NCBI GenBank assembly: GCA_028284865.1
Contig: JANQQV010000008.1
Location: 1-64,000 of the forward strand
Reading direction: 5' to 3'
Origin: Rhodothermales bacterium
GTDB lineage: Bacteria > Bacteroidota > Rhodothermia > Rhodothermales > UBA10348
DNA: 64,000 nt
Positions 62,475-64,000 of this stretch are shown piece after piece. Under the pieces are notes generated by a model, which saw nothing but the letters and a program-made list of their open reading frames with translations, searched no databases and had not been told where the DNA came from. Made by a program: the position numbers and the translations under genes. Every line of letters begins with the position of its first letter. Position 1 is the stretch's first letter.

Positions 62475-64000
62475 TCAGGCTTGGTCTAGCGCGTAGCTGA
62501 GGAATTCAGGGGCTGTTTTGAATGGACGACCGTCCGGGACGACGATGGCGGAAACCGAATGGAGCAAGTGATCAGCCTGCTGGGGGCTTTCGGCCCGCAG
62601 ACGATCCTTCAGGCGTGCGAAGAAGGACTGAGCCTCCTCGGCACGACTGTTTCCAAGCAGAACGACCATGCGTTCGACGTCGGGAAGGGCCAGCATGTCA
62701 TCCACCGGTCCGAGCTCAGCACGGACCAGGTCCATGAGGAAATCGAAATCGAATGGGCGGACTTGCTGGCTTGATCGGTCCATTCTGAGAGCAAGCAGCA
62801 GGAAGGGCTGGTGCATCGTTTCCCGGTCGGCAAACGTCTGATCCAGTTTCTGCTGGAAGGCAGCACGGTTCGTGTAGTCGACCTCGACATGCATGGGAGA
62901 CTGGGCTCCAGCGTCAGGGCCGGCCGCAGGCGCGTGCTCAGCGGTGTCCTCAGAGAAGGGTGATGCAGACTGAGGGGGTGCCGGAGGCGTCTGCATCGGG
63001 GGTGTCGCCGGCTGAGGGGGAGGTGCCGGTGACGGTTGGAATGTTGGCGGAGGAGTCGGCGCCGCAGGAGACTGCGGGGCGAATTCCTGGTTACCTGCCG
63101 CTGGCGGGCTGCCCGCTGACGTCTGGAAGGTCGGCGGAAGCGACTGATCGGTCGAACCCGGCTGGGACGACGGGCTGGCCGGAGTCGGCGCAGCGGAAGG
63201 CTGCGGCTCGAACGGCTGGGCAGGTTGTTCGAATGCTTGCTGTACCGATGGGCTCGGCTGATAAGGATTCTGGGGCTGCGAGGGCTGCTGAGTTGGTGCA
63301 GGCGCAGGAATCGGAACCGTCGGGCTGAATCCAGCTGAGAACCCGGAAGAAGAATCCTCTTCCTCGTTCGGAGTGAAAATGAAGCTGTCGTCCTCCTGCT
63401 CGGGCTCAGAAGCTTCTGGCTCGGGAGGCGTGGCCGGCGCGGCGGGAGCCTGCGTCTGAACCACGAGATCTTCCAGATCCCAGTAGTCAACCACCTGGCG
63501 CTTGATGTGCCCGATGTGAGGGATCAGGGAAATACGACGTTTGGTCGTCGATGGACTGTCTTCGCCCAGCTCGATGCGGATACTGCCCGTCATCTGGCTG
63601 GCCATGAATTCGATTACACGAGCAGACTGCTGGTTCGCCGGCTCCGGCATCACCAAAATCGTGGTCGTGTCGAGCGAATCAATCTGCTCGAGGAACTGGA
63701 TGAACTCGTTGCGGAACCGGTCATAGGAGCGGAAGGCGACGAACGGCATGAAGTCGTTCATGACCAGACGCGTCGGGCGGTGCTGGCGGATCAACGTTAC
63801 GAGATCCCAGAGGGCGCGGGAGACGCCGTCATCGCCCATGTTCTGCAGATTCATCAACGGGGGAACGCGAACGAGTCGGACGATACCTGAATCGTAGGAT
63901 TCCCGGAGATTGAATCCGATCGAGGCCGCCTGGATCATCAGATCCTTCTGGCGATCGGGAGAAACAAAAAGGGTCGGTTCGCCAAGCGCTGCGCCCGTGC
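62475..64000 (-). CDS. KaiC/RecA-like ATPase domain fused to degenerate GGDEF-like domain (partial, 5' end outside window)
   Basis: 507 visible residues; the frame is open to the window end, so the N-terminus (with any Walker A) is missing. The visible N-terminal ~170 residues (starting TGAALGEPTLFVSPDRQKD) look like a KaiC/RAD55-type ATPase core. A Pro/Gln/Ala-rich linker (about 175-360) follows. The last ~135 residues match the GGDEF order: LLLALRMD, then DMLALPDVERMVVLL where a GGDEF domain has D-l-v-a-R-y-GGDEF-a-v-LL, then NSRAEEAQSFFARL. The signature and the I-site Arg are replaced (DVERM, PVDD), so it is neither a cyclase nor a clear c-di-GMP binder. The layout recalls BcsE of cellulose systems. 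Confidence 0.65.
   Translation of the reverse strand, partial: TGAALGEPTLFVSPDRQKDLMIQAASIGFNLRESYDSGIVRLVRVPPLMNLQNMGDDGVSRALWDLVTLIRQHRPTRLVMNDFMPFVAFRSYDRFRNEFIQFLEQIDSLDTTTILVMPEPANQQSARVIEFMASQMTGSIRIELGEDSPSTTKRRISLIPHIGHIKRQVVDYWDLEDLVVQTQAPAAPATPPEPEASEPEQEDDSFIFTPNEEEDSSSGFSAGFSPTVPIPAPAPTQQPSQPQNPYQPSPSVQQAFEQPAQPFEPQPSAAPTPASPSSQPGSTDQSLPPTFQTSAGSPPAAGNQEFAPQSPAAPTPPPTFQPSPAPPPQPATPPMQTPPAPPQSASPFSEDTAEHAPAAGPDAGAQSPMHVEVDYTNRAAFQQKLDQTFADRETMHQPFLLLALRMDRSSQQVRPFDFDFLMDLVRAELGPVDDMLALPDVERMVVLLGNSRAEEAQSFFARLKDRLRAESPQQADHLLHSVSAIVVPDGRPFKTAPEFLSYALDQA

Overview
The window is high-GC (about 60%), densely coded bacterial chromosome. Several family markers point to the Bacteroidota side of the FCB group, most likely a Rhodothermia/Rhodothermales-type organism. 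These are a PUR-domain DUF3276 protein, FecR with a DUF4974-like tail, a DUF4249 lipoprotein, two proteins with T9SS-type C-terminal sorting domains, bacillithiol genes (bshC, bshB1), DUF4920 and DUF4159 proteins, and generally weak Shine-Dalgarno sequences. The phylum call is fairly safe; the order is inference. No CRISPR array, insertion sequence, prophage or tRNA gene was seen.

Layout. 1-1068: the 5' end of a 16S rRNA gene (minus strand; the rest of the rrn operon lies left of the window) and its leader, with a boxA-like element and a good promoter. 1069-6722: PASTA protein; a minus-strand group tmk-fur-FN3-like protein-pyrR; TPR protein and a DUF368/PopT-type polyprenyl-phosphate transporter. 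6739-11763: minus-strand surface/secretion operon with two choice-of-anchor-B (LVIVD-type) proteins and a lipoprotein carrying a cytochrome-c-like motif. 11926-19271: SDR, two tandem amidohydrolases of the D-aminoacylase family, and a TonB-dependent receptor with a structured leader and a strong terminator. 19462-31635: DUF4920 lipoprotein, rpe, M23 peptidase, HtrA-like protease, M20 carbamoylase, KefB-type antiporter, then the minus-strand run DUF4159-glyA-pyrE-tatC-S41 protease.

31879-52305 is mostly plus-strand. It holds argS-pheA; an ECF sigma/FecR/STN-TonB receptor/DUF4249 cassette, which is a FecI-FecR-FecA-style cell-surface signalling unit; recX; a polytopic SpoIIE-type phosphatase with a purine nucleoside phosphorylase; a PUR-domain protein behind a 16-bp tandem repeat; hisC; a DUF151 nuclease; and bshC-leuS-bshB1, two bacillithiol steps flanking leucyl-tRNA synthetase.

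52358-64000 is the most interesting part: a minus-strand six-gene locus that looks like a synthase-dependent exopolysaccharide system. In transcription order it holds (1) a KaiC/RecA-like ATPase domain joined by a long Pro/Gln-rich linker to what looks like a degenerate GGDEF domain (cut by the window end), (2) a 1145-aa TPR plus outer-membrane beta-barrel protein of BcsC/PelB/PgaA type, (3) a processive GT2 synthase, (4) a small single-TM Q/P-rich protein, and (5, 6) two paralogous exported proteins with a GATase-like domain followed by a NodB-like deacetylase domain whose catalytic residues all appear to be lost. A terminator for this operon sits inside the 3' end of the convergent bshB1. 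The combination does not match Bcs, Pel, Pga or Alg as I know them and is my main candidate for an undescribed system.
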